Shown here: piece by piece, positions 51,583 to 60,167 of the stretch
Position numbering within the stretch: position 1 is the stretch's first letter
Layout of the letters: every line of letters starts with the position of its first letter
Source of the DNA: Phycisphaerales bacterium UBA2421
GTDB lineage: Bacteria > Planctomycetota > Phycisphaerae > Tepidisphaerales > Tepidisphaeraceae
Direction: 5' to 3'
DNA: 63,193 nt
Assembly: GCA_002343075.1 (NCBI GenBank)
Contig: DDRH01000045.1
Coordinates: 1 to 63,193 of the forward strand
Program-made: the position numbers and the translations under genes
Notes under the pieces: generated by a model
What the model saw: only the letters and a program-made list of their open reading frames with translations
Told to the model about the DNA's origin: nothing
Database searches by the model: none

Positions 51583-52158
51583 ATGTCTTACCGTGCAAAG
51601 CGTATCGCGACTGTGCTTGGATCGATCCTGCTGCTCGGGGTCGGCTGGTATGCGTTCTTCTGGCCCAAGCCGCTGCCCCCGCCGGATGAGTCTCGGCGCG
51701 TGAATCATCCTGCGGGTTATTCGCTGATTGTGCCCGAGGGTTTCGAGGGCAGCACCAATGTCGTGGGCGATGGCACCTACTCCGACTGGATTCACGGCCT
51801 CGACACGAGCTATACGGCTGGCAGTCCGACCATCGGCGTGCGGCGGTTTCGTTCTGTGCCTGACCGAGCGACGCTTTCCGATCAGGGGTACAAGTTTACT
51901 GATACCTTTCAAGGTCACGAAGCCATCGTATTCAATGGTCCCCGCGGGCGCGGCAAACTCTCGCAGTGGAACTGGCGCATGGTCGTCAAGATCGAGGGCG
52001 ATTGGTTCGAGTTGTACGCCACCGACCTGCAACTGTTTGACTATCACAAGCACATCTACAAGCGGTTCTTGGAGTCGTTTGCGTACCAGCCAGTCACATC
52101 TGCCGCAACACAGCCCGCGCCCGACCCGATTGCCCTGCCGGCCACGCGCGGGTCGTGA
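51583..52158 (+). CDS. Membrane-anchored protein of unknown function
   Basis: The 191-residue protein has one N-terminal membrane helix (IATVLGSILLLGVGWYAFFW), then an extracytoplasmic beta-rich domain (GYSLIVPEGFEGSTNV, SPTIGVRRFRS, QWNWRMVVKIEGDWFELYAT) and a Thr/Ala/Pro-rich tail. The pattern resembles planctomycete anchored proteins with a PsbP/DUF-type fold, but no family is certain. It lies between the COG3014-like gene and the gamma-glutamyltransferase gene, all on the same strand. Confidence 0.6.
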   Translation: MSYRAKRIATVLGSILLLGVGWYAFFWPKPLPPPDESRRVNHPAGYSLIVPEGFEGSTNVVGDGTYSDWIHGLDTSYTAGSPTIGVRRFRSVPDRATLSDQGYKFTDTFQGHEAIVFNGPRGRGKLSQWNWRMVVKIEGDWFELYATDLQLFDYHKHIYKRFLESFAYQPVTSAATQPAPDPIALPATRGS

Positions 52159-52185
52159 GGGCGCACCAGAATGGAAGGTGGACTC

Positions 52186-53793
52186 ATGCCAACATCTGCG
52201 AGGCCGACCGACGCACCTTTCAACCCAGCGCTGCCTTACCCTTCGCAGCGGCAACCGGTGCTCGCTCGCAACATGGTCGCGACAAGCCAGCCGCTGGCGA
52301 CCAGCGCCGGCCTGCGCACGCTCTGGCGCGGGGGCAATGCCATCGATGCTGCCGTTGCAGCGGCGATCGCGCTGACGGTTGTTGAGCCGACAAGCAACGG
52401 TATCGGCGGGGATCTCTTTGCCATCCTCCACGATGGCCGCAACCTGCACGGCCTTAACGCCAGCGGTCGCTCCCCGGCGGCGATGGAGCGCGATCAATTC
52501 GGCGACGCCACCGATATGCCCGTGCGGGGCTGGCCGAGTGTCACGGTTCCCGGCGCGCCATCGGGCTGGCTGGAGCTGAGCCGGAAGTTTGGTCGGTTGC
52601 CATTTCATGAACTCTTTGAGCCGGCGATCGAATACGCCGAAGGAGGGTTTGTTGTCTCGCCGGTGACGGCGCGCGCGTGGCAGGCGTCGGTCGAACGGCT
52701 GCGAGATTTCCCCGATTTTCTCGCGGCGTTCACCATTGACGGTGCCGCTCCGCGTGCTGGCGAAGTGGTGGAGTTGCCACACCATGCAAAGACGCTCCGA
52801 GAGATTGCGATTACACGCGCCGAGTCGGTTTATCACGGCCATCTGGCGAGGGCGATGGTCGATCACTCCGACCGCTCCGGAGGGCAGTTTACTCTGGACG
52901 ATTTCTCCAGCCACACGGCCACCCCTGTCGGCACACTGTCGATCAACTTTCGTGGGTTTCGCCTGCACGAGATTCCGCCGAATGGCCAGGGAGTTGCAGC
53001 ACTGATGGCGTTGGGGATTTTGTCGCAGTTTGATCTCACTAGATACGATGTTGACTCCGTCGATTGCGTTCACCTTCAGATCGAAGCGATGAAGCTCGCA
53101 TTCGCCGACGCGCACCGGCATGTGGCCGACCCGAAGTTTATGCAGGTTGATCCGAATGACCTGATTGAGCCTGAATACACGGCGCGGCGCGCGGCGCTGA
53201 TTAAGCTCGATCAAGCGATCGCCCCGCAACATGGCCGGCCGCATCCTGGGGGCACAGTCTACCTCACCGCCGCCGATGGCGAAGGGCGAATGGTGTCCTT
53301 GATTCAGTCCAACTTCTATGGTTTCGGAAGCGGTATCGTCGTTCCCGGCACCGGTATCGCCATGCAGAATCGTGGCTTTGGCTTCACCCTCGAACGAGGA
53401 CATGTAAACGAAGTTGGACCGAGCAAGCGACCCTTTCATACCATCATCCCCGGCTTCGTCTCGAAAGACGGCCGCGCGTGGATGAGCTTCGGCGTCATGG
53501 GTGGCGAGATGCAGCCGCAGGGGCATGTTCAGATGGTGGTGCGTTGCTGTGCGTTCGACCAGAATCCTCAGGCGGCCAGCGACGCGCCGCGGTGGAAGGT
53601 AATGGAAGGAAGGCGCGTGCTGCTCGAACGTGGATGGAGCAGCGAGATGGAGCACGGACTGCGAGCGCGGGGGCATCAGGTCGAGATCAGAGAGTCGGCC
53701 GAGTTCGGCGGCGCACAGTTGATTCAGCGGCTGCGCGACGGCTATCTCGGGGCGAGCGATCATCGCAAGGACGGGCTCGCTGCAGGATTCTAA
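52186..53793 (+). CDS. Gamma-glutamyltransferase-like N-terminal nucleophile hydrolase
   Basis: The enzyme family cleaves or transfers gamma-glutamyl groups after self-processing. The start at ATG 52186 follows AAGGTGG; ATG 52171 is poorer. The 535-residue protein has RGGNAIDAAVAAAIALTVVEPTSNGIGGDLFAI (in part), the self-cleavage Thr357 in HPGGTVYLTAADGEG, and GPSKRPFHTIIPGF. It has no signal peptide, like the cytosolic YwrD branch. The Gly-Gly-Thr context departs from the usual GTTH, so the substrate may differ. Same strand as the preceding genes. Confidence 0.9.
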   Translation: MPTSARPTDAPFNPALPYPSQRQPVLARNMVATSQPLATSAGLRTLWRGGNAIDAAVAAAIALTVVEPTSNGIGGDLFAILHDGRNLHGLNASGRSPAAMERDQFGDATDMPVRGWPSVTVPGAPSGWLELSRKFGRLPFHELFEPAIEYAEGGFVVSPVTARAWQASVERLRDFPDFLAAFTIDGAAPRAGEVVELPHHAKTLREIAITRAESVYHGHLARAMVDHSDRSGGQFTLDDFSSHTATPVGTLSINFRGFRLHEIPPNGQGVAALMALGILSQFDLTRYDVDSVDCVHLQIEAMKLAFADAHRHVADPKFMQVDPNDLIEPEYTARRAALIKLDQAIAPQHGRPHPGGTVYLTAADGEGRMVSLIQSNFYGFGSGIVVPGTGIAMQNRGFGFTLERGHVNEVGPSKRPFHTIIPGFVSKDGRAWMSFGVMGGEMQPQGHVQMVVRCCAFDQNPQAASDAPRWKVMEGRRVLLERGWSSEMEHGLRARGHQVEIRESAEFGGAQLIQRLRDGYLGASDHRKDGLAAGF

Positions 53794-53988
53794 CCAGCGA
53801 TCGACTGCGAGGTTGTTCTGCCGGATGTATGAAGGGCACCGTTTAAGCGGGGGCCGCAGCGCGTCGACGATGCCCATTTCCGCCCTGGATTTGTGGCCGC
53901 CAATTGCCAATCGACCTTGCATCGTTACCATCCGACTGACGAGAGCGGCACGCGGTGGCAGCGTGACCCGGGAAGGTTCTTCAACGCG

Positions 53989-54741
53989 ATGAGCAATGAC
54001 AGTTTTCAAGGTGCCCCTTCAATCAAGCCGGTTCGGCTGTCGGTCGTCATTCCGGTGTACAACGAGGCGCAGACGGTCCAGGAATTGGTGGCGCGCGTTG
54101 TTCGCGCGCCGCTGCCCGAAGGGGTGACGAGCCAGATCATCTGCGTCAACGATGCGAGCAGGGATGGCACCGCCGCCAAGCTTGATGAACTTCCGGCGAT
54201 TTTCCCCGGGGTTGAGTTCAAGATTTTTCACAAGACGCAGAACCAGGGGAAAGGCGCTGCGTTGCGCGACGGCTTCAAGCATGCCACGGGCGATCTGGTG
54301 CTGGTACAGGACGCCGATCTTGAATACGACCCGCAAGACTATCGAAAGCTGCTCGGCCCGATTCTGGATGACAAGGCGGACGTAGTCTTCGGCTCGCGGT
54401 TCATCGGCGAGCCGCACCGCGTGATGTACTTCTGGCATAGCGTGGCAAACAGGTTTCTCACCACGATGAGCAACATGTTTACCAATCTCAACCTCACCGA
54501 TATGGAAGTCTGTTACAAGGTCTTCCGCAAATCGGTGATTGATCGCATCACCATCAAATGCGACCGTTTCGGCTTCGAGCCAGAAGTGACGGCGAAGGTT
54601 GCCAAGTTGCGGCCGCGGCTGCGGATTTATGAAGTTGGCGTCGCCTACTACGGACGCAGCTACGAAGAGGGGAAGAAGATCACATGGAAAGACGGCGTGA
54701 AGGCGATGCTCGCGATCATCCGTTTCGCCTTCACTGACTGA
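53989..54741 (+). CDS. GT2 glycosyltransferase, dolichyl-phosphate-mannose-synthase-like
   Basis: The 250-residue protein starts at ATG 53989 behind GGAAGG. It has the GT-A motifs LSVVIPVYNEAQTVQELV, CVNDASRDGTAAKLDE, NQGKGAALRDGF and VQDADLEYDPQD (DxD-like), and QxYE-like residues near YEVGVAYYGRSYEEGKKI. The last matches polyprenyl-phosphate sugar transferases. No membrane helix is present, so it works at the cytosolic face on a lipid carrier. Its end overlaps the convergent XylR-like gene by 11 bases. Confidence 0.9.
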   Translation: MSNDSFQGAPSIKPVRLSVVIPVYNEAQTVQELVARVVRAPLPEGVTSQIICVNDASRDGTAAKLDELPAIFPGVEFKIFHKTQNQGKGAALRDGFKHATGDLVLVQDADLEYDPQDYRKLLGPILDDKADVVFGSRFIGEPHRVMYFWHSVANRFLTTMSNMFTNLNLTDMEVCYKVFRKSVIDRITIKCDRFGFEPEVTAKVAKLRPRLRIYEVGVAYYGRSYEEGKKITWKDGVKAMLAIIRFAFTD

Positions 54742-55876
54742 CCGCCGACCGCGCGCGGTACTGCATCGGGGTGACTCCCACTCGCTTGTGAAACACGACG
54801 CTGAGATAGCTCGTTGAAGCAAATCCACTTGCAATGGCCACCTGCTTGAGTGTGAGTTCTGTATTGACCAGTAACTGCTGCGCGCGTTCGATGCGGCAGC
54901 GGCGAATCTCGTCGAGTACCGATCGGCCTACGATCTGGCGAAAGCGCCTTTCAAGCTGCCGGCGCGACAGCGGCAGTTCGCGGGTGACGTCGGTCACCCC
55001 GATGGGTCGGCCGGCGTGTCGCTCGATGAATCGCAAGGCCTCGGCAACGTCTCCATCGGCGATGGCAGTGGTGTCCGTCGACTGCCGAGTGATGACACCC
55101 ACCGGGGGGACAAACACGAGATTACTCGTCGGCGGTTTGCGGTCGATCAGTTGCTCAAGCATTGCCGCCGCCTCGAAGCCGATGCGTTGCCGCGCGGTGT
55201 CGACGGTTGAGAGGCCTGGAAATGCCAGGCTCTGCATCATTTCATCATTGTCCACGCCAAGAATCGCCGCCTCATCGGGGACCTTTACGCCGAGCTGCGA
55301 GCACAGGTCGAGCGCGGTCAGGCCGGCGCGGTCGTTACAGCCCATGATGGCGATCGGTTCGCGCCGCCGGCGGAGGATGGCGCGCAGCGCAGGCTCGTCG
55401 CGGGCGAGTTCTGCCGACTGCGAGACTTCGCTCAACCGCTGGGACAAGCCCTCATGCCGCAATTTTGCAAAGCTCCGGTTGTCAGGGGAGAAGTAAGCAA
55501 AGTGGCGAAATCCCCGTCGCAACAAATAGTCGGCGGCCACCCTGCCGACAAGCCGGTCGTCTGATACAACGCTCGGCACTTGCTTCAAGGGCAACGCCGA
55601 CGAAACATTCACCGCCGGAATGCTCGCCCGTGACAGCGCCCGAGCCTGGGTGGGGGTGGCGGCCTGGACGATTAATCCGTCATAATCCTTCAGGTTATTC
55701 AGAATGCGGCTGTCGTTGATCCCCTCCACCCGACACACCCACGCACGGCTGAACGCGAATGACGCAATGCCGCGGACCACCCCGCGGGAGTACCCGCCGA
55801 CGTTATTGACGATCACGCCCACCCGCACCCTGCGGCGCGACGGTACCTGGGAAGAATGCAGGGGATTATCGGTCAT
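54731..55876 (-). CDS. XylR-like transcriptional regulator (LacI-type sensor with AraC domain)
   Basis: The 381-residue protein has a sugar-binding periplasmic-protein-like domain first (VRVGVIVNNVGGYSRGVVRGI, ILGVDNDEMMQSLAFPGLSTV) and an AraC helix-turn-helix pair at the C-terminus (RRQLERRFRQIVGRSVLDEI, ASTSYLSVVFHKRVGVTPMQYRAR). This is the E. coli XylR arrangement, where sugar binding opens the DNA-binding domain. Planctomycetes have many such regulators. Targets unknown. Its start faces the UDP-glucuronate decarboxylase gene over 150 bases. Confidence 0.92.
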   Translation of the reverse strand: MTDNPLHSSQVPSRRRVRVGVIVNNVGGYSRGVVRGIASFAFSRAWVCRVEGINDSRILNNLKDYDGLIVQAATPTQARALSRASIPAVNVSSALPLKQVPSVVSDDRLVGRVAADYLLRRGFRHFAYFSPDNRSFAKLRHEGLSQRLSEVSQSAELARDEPALRAILRRRREPIAIMGCNDRAGLTALDLCSQLGVKVPDEAAILGVDNDEMMQSLAFPGLSTVDTARQRIGFEAAAMLEQLIDRKPPTSNLVFVPPVGVITRQSTDTTAIADGDVAEALRFIERHAGRPIGVTDVTRELPLSRRQLERRFRQIVGRSVLDEIRRCRIERAQQLLVNTELTLKQVAIASGFASTSYLSVVFHKRVGVTPMQYRARSAVSQ

Positions 55877-56023
55877 GTCGCAAAATTAAAACGCTTCATC
55901 GCAAAGTTCAATCGACGTTGTCCGATAGCACGATACAGTGCAGTCCGTTCGCTGGCGATCGCGCCACCCTGGTCCTGGGGACACGCGCCCGCGATTCACT
56001 GTGCGAGTTTTGAGGTAGCATTG

Positions 56024-56965
56024 ATGCGCATTCTTATCTCCGGCGGCGCGGGGTTCCTTTCGTCTCACCTCACCGACCTTCTGCTGTCGCAGGGGCATGA
56101 GGTCGTCGGCGTCGACAACTTCATTACCGGAAACCGTGACAACGTCGCCCACCTCAGCGGCAACGATAAATACAAGCTGATCGAAGCCGATGTCTGCGAA
56201 CCATTGAAGATCGACGGTCCCATCGATCGCATTTATCACATGGCCAGCCCGGCGAGTCCGATCGGTTATGTGAAGCACCAGGTCGCCACCGTCAAAGTTA
56301 ACAGCCAGGGTACATGGAACCTCCTCGAACTCTCGCTGGAAAAGAACGCCCGCTTCCTCGTCGCCAGCACCAGCGAATGCTACGGCGATCCAGCCGTCCA
56401 CCCGCAGCGGGAAGACTACTGGGGCAACGTCAACCCGATCGGCCTGCGCAGCATGTATGATGAGCCGAAGCGCTTCGCAGAGGCCTGCACCATGGCCTAT
56501 CACCGCGAGCGCAAGGCCGACACGCGCATCATCCGCATCTTCAACACCTACGGCCCGCGCATGGACCCGTACGACGGCCGAGTGGTCATCAGCTTCATCC
56601 GCCAGGCGCTCAACAACGAACCGCTGACCGTGTTCGGCGACGGCAAGCAAACGCGCAGCCTGTGCTACGTCACCGACCTCGTGCGCGGTATCAATCTTGT
56701 GATGGAGGCCGACTTCATCGAGCCAATCAACCTCGGCAATCCGCAGGAGCTCACCATCCTCGACATCGCCAAGGAAGTGCTTTCGCTCATTCCCGAAAGC
56801 AAGAGCACCATCACCCACCAACCCATGCCCCCGGACGACCCGAAAGTCCGCTGCCCCGACATCACCCGCGCCAAACAAATCCTCGGCTGGCAACCCGTGG
56901 TCTCCCGCCGGGAGGGGTTGTCTAAGATGATTGAGTTTTATCGGGATCAGTTGACTGGCCGGTAG
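56024..56965 (+). CDS. UDP-glucuronate decarboxylase (UXS-type), NAD-dependent SDR
   Basis: The enzyme makes UDP-xylose from UDP-glucuronate. The 313-residue protein starts at ATG 56024 and has the extended-SDR fold: NAD motif GGAGFLSSH (residues 7-15; the last Gly is Ser), YHMASPASP, and the catalytic YDEPKRFAE where Tyr and Lys of YxxxK lie, with GPRMDPYDGRVV typical of UXS. UDP-xylose feeds exopolysaccharide or glycan synthesis. The nearby GT2 and XylR-like regulator suit such a role, though they are on different transcripts. Confidence 0.9.
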   Translation: MRILISGGAGFLSSHLTDLLLSQGHEVVGVDNFITGNRDNVAHLSGNDKYKLIEADVCEPLKIDGPIDRIYHMASPASPIGYVKHQVATVKVNSQGTWNLLELSLEKNARFLVASTSECYGDPAVHPQREDYWGNVNPIGLRSMYDEPKRFAEACTMAYHRERKADTRIIRIFNTYGPRMDPYDGRVVISFIRQALNNEPLTVFGDGKQTRSLCYVTDLVRGINLVMEADFIEPINLGNPQELTILDIAKEVLSLIPESKSTITHQPMPPDDPKVRCPDITRAKQILGWQPVVSRREGLSKMIEFYRDQLTGR

Positions 56966-57079
56966 CGCGTCGATGAAGGGACGTCTCGGGGCCGGCATTG
57001 CGCTCGGTGACAACGAAAGTAAACTAAAGTAATCTCGAATTGTCCCTGCGAATGATCTATTGATTAATCTGCCGCCTGA

Positions 57080-57625
57080 TCATCCCGGCATGGTTGATGC
57101 TTCCGGCGGTCGGCGTTCGCCTTCTCTTGCCCCCGGCTGGCCTTTCCAGCGGCCTCGGAAGCTCGGCATCTTCTCGGAGATCAACTGGTCAAACTGCGCC
57201 TGCTGTTCCGGCGTGAGCAGCGCGCGTGCGTCGGCTTGCGCTTTCTTAAACACCGCCATCCCCGGTGCGTTCAGTTGCTCCATTTCGCGTTCAAACTCGG
57301 CGTTAATCTCGCCAGCTTGCGCGCGCTGTTCATCGGTCAGCAACGCATCGAGCGCCGCGTCGCGCTTCTTATCACATTTGCGAAACGCCTCGAACGGCGG
57401 CGGGGGGGCCTCGGTCATCGCCTGCTTGAAGATCGCCATCACTTTGTCGTGCTGTTCCTGGGAAAGCTTCAGTTCGTCCACAATCCTGCTAATCGGCGAC
57501 CCGCGCCCGCCGTCGCCGCGCGGGCGCGGGCGATCGTCTTTGGGCGCGAGCCATACCCCGCCGGCTATCCCCGCCGCGAAGGTTACGAGCAGCGCCAGGA
57601 GAAGATAGATCTTGATCGTCTGCAT
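57080..57625 (-). CDS. Spy/CpxP-like periplasmic protein
   Basis: The 181-residue protein has a membrane-inserting N-terminus (YLLLALLVTFAAGIAGGVW), an Arg/Asp/Gly/Pro-rich linker, then paired amphipathic helices with LTxEQ motifs: LKLSQEQHDKVMAIF, LLTDEQRAQAGEI and LLTPEQQAQFDQL. That is the signature of Spy/CpxP chaperones or heavy-metal sensor proteins (CnrX/ZraP). It follows the anti-sigma gene by six bases on the same strand, so it may be the sensor of the ECF system, as CnrX is for CnrH (inference). Confidence 0.8.
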   Translation of the reverse strand: MQTIKIYLLLALLVTFAAGIAGGVWLAPKDDRPRPRGDGGRGSPISRIVDELKLSQEQHDKVMAIFKQAMTEAPPPPFEAFRKCDKKRDAALDALLTDEQRAQAGEINAEFEREMEQLNAPGMAVFKKAQADARALLTPEQQAQFDQLISEKMPSFRGRWKGQPGAREGERRPPEASTMPG

Positions 57626-57631
57626 GCGGTT

Positions 57632-58069
57632 CTAACGCCCTCGCGACAAATCCTGCACAATCCACTGTGTCACATGCTGCGGCGTGTCGGTCTCCCGGCC
57701 GACTTCCGGCGTGACAAACACTGCATCGTCCACCGGCGTGCCCGGCTCGCTGTATGCAAATGTAGCCGAAAGCGTGCAAATCAGCAGCACGCCCGCCGCC
57801 ACCGCGGTGCTGCGCCGGAGCCACGTCTGCAGCGCCGCATTGCGTTGAAACATCAGGATCGACTGCACCCGCGCCGACAGCGCCGGGTCGATCGCCAGCA
57901 TCGGATAGGTCAGCCGCAACGACCGACGCAGCGACAGGTGCGCCCGCAGCGCATCGCGGCACGCCTCGCACCCGCGCACATGCCGCGCCGCCTGCGCGCG
58001 CGCCCGGTCATTCACCTCGCGATCGCTCGCGCGCTCGATGTCGGGCCAGGTTGCACAGTCAGTTTTCAT
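57632..58069 (-). CDS. Zinc-finger anti-sigma factor
   Basis: The 145-residue protein has a zinc-binding anti-sigma domain with HVRGCEACRDAL (HxxxCxxC, about residues 30-37), a membrane helix (TAVAAGVLLICTLSATFAY) and a short extracytoplasmic end. It lies between the ECF sigma gene and the Spy/CpxP-like gene on the same strand. It should hold the sigma factor at the membrane until the sensor releases it. A tandem 14-base repeat (58067-58094) overlaps its start. Confidence 0.88.
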   Translation of the reverse strand: MKTDCATWPDIERASDREVNDRARAQAARHVRGCEACRDALRAHLSLRRSLRLTYPMLAIDPALSARVQSILMFQRNAALQTWLRRSTAVAAGVLLICTLSATFAYSEPGTPVDDAVFVTPEVGRETDTPQHVTQWIVQDLSRGR

Positions 58070-58094
58070 CGGTCTGTTCTCATCAGTCTGTTCT
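58067..58094 (-). repeat. Tandem 14-bp repeat at the anti-sigma start
   Basis: CATCGGTCTGTTCT and CATCAGTCTGTTCT stand head to tail (58067-58080, 58081-58094), with one mismatch. The first includes the anti-sigma start codon on the minus strand. Shorter relatives follow to about 58140. It may be slippage-prone and alter the anti-sigma translation start or leader. Confidence 0.6.
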
Positions 58095-58175
58095 CTTCAG
58101 CCGGGCTTCATCACCCAAGTCTCATCAGTCAGTCTCCATCGGTTGTCGGTCTCACGTCGTCGCGGGCGCCTTACA

Positions 58176-58748
58176 TCAAACCTCGTACCCCGCAAACTTC
58201 CGGCGAAGCTGTTCTCTCGCCCGAAACAGCCGCGATTCCACGGTTCCCTGCGGCAGGCCGATCATCTCGGCGATTTCCCGGTAGCTCAGGCCCTGCAATT
58301 CACGCAGCACCAAGATATCACGATGCTCATCGCTCATCTGTTCGAGCATCGCCGAAAGGTCTATCTTCGCCCGAATCGCAGCAGGCACATCGCCGGCCGC
58401 GGCGTGCGTGTTCGATCGTTCGCCGTCAAGCGACAACCCATCAAGCGACAACATCGATTTCGTCGCCCGCGCCTTGCGCACCCGGCTGATCTGGTTGAAC
58501 AGAATCCGAGTCAGCCAGGTGTTCAGTGCCGCTTCGCCACGAAACGAGCCGATCGCCTTGAACATGCTCAGCATCGTCTGCTGCAGCGCGTCCTCGGCGT
58601 CGGCGGTGTTACCGAGCATGCCCTGCGCCGTGCGCAGCAGCCTCGGAGCGTACCGCTCCATGACGACGGCGTAAGCGCGCGCCGATCCGTTCTTCAAATC
58701 GCGGATGAGCAGCGCCTCTTCCGTCGGCAAGGAAACTCCCAAATCCAT
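58176..58748 (-). CDS. ECF sigma factor (RpoE-like)
   Basis: The 190-residue protein has region 2 (GNTADAEDALQQTMLSMFKAIGSF, RGEAALNTWLTRILFNQI) and region 4 (DEHRDILVLRELQGLSYREIAEMIGLPQGTVESRLFRARE, in part), typical of ECF factors. The gap to the anti-sigma gene is about 105 bases and contains repeats. With the downstream anti-sigma and Spy/CpxP-like genes it forms a sigma-anti-sigma-sensor operon, perhaps answering envelope or metal stress. Confidence 0.93.
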   Translation of the reverse strand: MDLGVSLPTEEALLIRDLKNGSARAYAVVMERYAPRLLRTAQGMLGNTADAEDALQQTMLSMFKAIGSFRGEAALNTWLTRILFNQISRVRKARATKSMLSLDGLSLDGERSNTHAAAGDVPAAIRAKIDLSAMLEQMSDEHRDILVLRELQGLSYREIAEMIGLPQGTVESRLFRAREQLRRKFAGYEV

Positions 58749-59144
58749 TGTGCCGCCGCGCCGGCGTCATCTCCAGTTAGAGCACGCCCCGCGACGCTTT
58801 ATTCCCCCGCCCGCCCCCAACCCGGGCGACTGCCGATGCCCGATCCGCACCGCCCACCAATCCAGTCCGCCGCGCGACTGCCTGACCTCACTTGTTCGCA
58901 AAAGCTTATCAAACAATCACTTACAGTCATTGATCGCGTCGCCAGCCGCCAGGCTAAGTAGTTTCTGATATTTTCAAAAATCGGGCATTTTCGGGCATTC
59001 CCGGGCACGCAGGCCAAGCGCGCAGCGTCCTCCCCATTCATCATTCATAATTCATCATTCATCCTTTCCTTACTACCCCCCGCGCTGCGCCAGCGGTGAA
59101 CGGAAAGCGCAGCGCCGGCGATTTTTTTTGAAGAAAATGAGAAT

Positions 59145-59180
59145 CCGGGTGCCACGACATGGCGTACTCGCCTTGTCGTG
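59145..59180 (+). repeat. REP-like palindrome, copy 1
   Basis: CCGGGTGCCACGACATGGCG leads into a partial inverted repeat, CACGACA(T)GG...CCTTGTCGTG. The arm CACGACA pairs with TGTCGTG. Copies 2 and 3 start with the same GGGTGCCACGACATGG. Confidence 0.7.
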
Positions 59181-59261
59181 CGAACGTCGGTTGCGCAGAG
59201 GAAAATGCAGCCGCCAAGCACGCCAAGTTCGCCAAGAAGAAGGATGAATGGAAATGAATTT

Positions 59262-59296
59262 CGGGTGCCACGACATGGCTCTAAGGCCATGTCGTG
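59262..59296 (+). repeat. REP-like palindrome, copy 2
   Basis: CGGGTGCCACGACATGGCTC begins it, and GGCCATGTCGTG ends it. The arms CACGACATGGC and GCCATGTCGTG pair perfectly around TCTAAG. This is the cleanest of the four. Confidence 0.75.
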
Positions 59297-59321
59297 CTCT
59301 TCGGTTTCACGCCGCGGTTTC

Positions 59322-59364
59322 GGCACCCGGCACTACTTGGCCTGAGAGCCAAATAGTGGCACCC
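59322..59364 (-). repeat. REP-like palindrome, copy 4 (inverted, different stem)
   Basis: Read on the minus strand it starts GGGTGCCACTATTTGGCTCT and ends with GGCCAAGTAGTGCCGGGTGCC. It keeps the head GGGTGCCAC and a stem-loop plan but the arms have another sequence, with a few mismatches. Confidence 0.6.
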
Positions 59365-59400
59365 ATCAATCATAACCACTGGGAACTACAAATGTGTTCC

Positions 59401-59436
59401 CGGGTGCCACGACATGGGCTTCTGGCCCTTGTCGTG
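59401..59436 (+). repeat. REP-like palindrome, copy 3
   Basis: CGGGTGCCACGACATGGGCT begins it; GGCCCTTGTCGTGC ends it. The arms CACGACA and TGTCGTG pair. Head identical to copies 1 and 2. Confidence 0.7.
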
Positions 59437-59670
59437 CGAGCGGCGATCCCACGCCGTGAAACTGTTCGGACTCAGATACAACACAACCGCCGGCGGTTCA
59501 GGCTACGCATCGATGAACCAGCGGCGCATTGAGGGTCCGCACAAACTCAACCGTCGGCTAGGTTGCTGGCCGCTTGCTCAGGAAAATCATGATACTAGTG
59601 AGTGCTGAGCCGGACTTCGCAAACGCCCCGCGCAGAAATGGTCCCCTACCTGCTCCAATGTTGGCACCAA

Positions 59671-60102
59671 TCATCGCGTGGCCGAACGGTTTGCGCCGAT
59701 AGAAAATCGACGGTTGCTGGCAAAATTTCCTGTGCCAGAAAAATTGTAATTGATTCCCGCAGTGCCGCTGCCAAAATTGATGCTTGCGGATTGAGAAGTG
59801 CCCGTACCGGTGTTTAACTGGCTATAGGTGGAAGGGGGAATCAGGAGGTCGATGGTGCCGACTGTGGCTGTATAGGAGGCGGTATCCGTGAACCGAATTG
59901 ACCCGCCGGAGCCGGTGGCGATGCGGGCGGTGGCGGAGGTGCTGCTTGGCGGACTTAGGCCGACCCAGTTGCTTCCAACATCCCAAACATTTGTGCCACC
60001 TTGCCACGTCTGAGCGTTACTTTCAGACGCAGCAAACGCAACAGTTAGTCCACAAACCATTTTGAAAGAACGAGACCGGAAATGAAGAAAGTTGAGACGC
60101 AT
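59671..60102 (-). CDS. Exported protein fragment with autotransporter-like N-terminal segment
   Basis: A 143-residue frame starts at ATG 60102 behind GGGAG; a longer form to 60150 is less likely. The N-terminus has a signal sequence (MVCGLTVAFAASESNAQ region), then WQGGTNVWDVGSNW, a motif that opens beta-helix and autotransporter-repeat proteins, and Ser/Thr/Gly-rich strands. Proteins of this type are usually many hundreds of residues long, so this looks like the 5' end of a gene cut off at about 59670. What lies beyond (59145-59436) is REP-like DNA. Confidence 0.45.
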   Translation of the reverse strand: MRLNFLHFRSRSFKMVCGLTVAFAASESNAQTWQGGTNVWDVGSNWVGLSPPSSTSATARIATGSGGSIRFTDTASYTATVGTIDLLIPPSTYSQLNTGTGTSQSASINFGSGTAGINYNFSGTGNFASNRRFSIGANRSATR

Positions 60103-60167
60103 CAAGACTCCCGTAGACACACCCCGAGTTACCCTGCTACGCGCTGTCAAAATAGGCGGTTTTTTTT

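Larger units (their letters stand above)
58749..59670. other. Gene-poor region with REP-like palindromes
   Basis: This 920-bp stretch shows no convincing gene on either strand. It contains four REP-like elements (listed separately), A-rich simple sequence (59131-59138) and short direct repeats near 59041-59060 (ATTCATCATTCATAATTCAT-like). It joins the end of the sigma gene to the end of the exported-protein fragment. Confidence 0.65.

Noticed and set aside
51307..54009. A 900-codon open frame on the minus strand across the gamma-glutamyltransferase gene
   Set aside because: It is the shadow of well-supported plus-strand genes in GC-rich DNA and has no domain, start signal or composition of its own.
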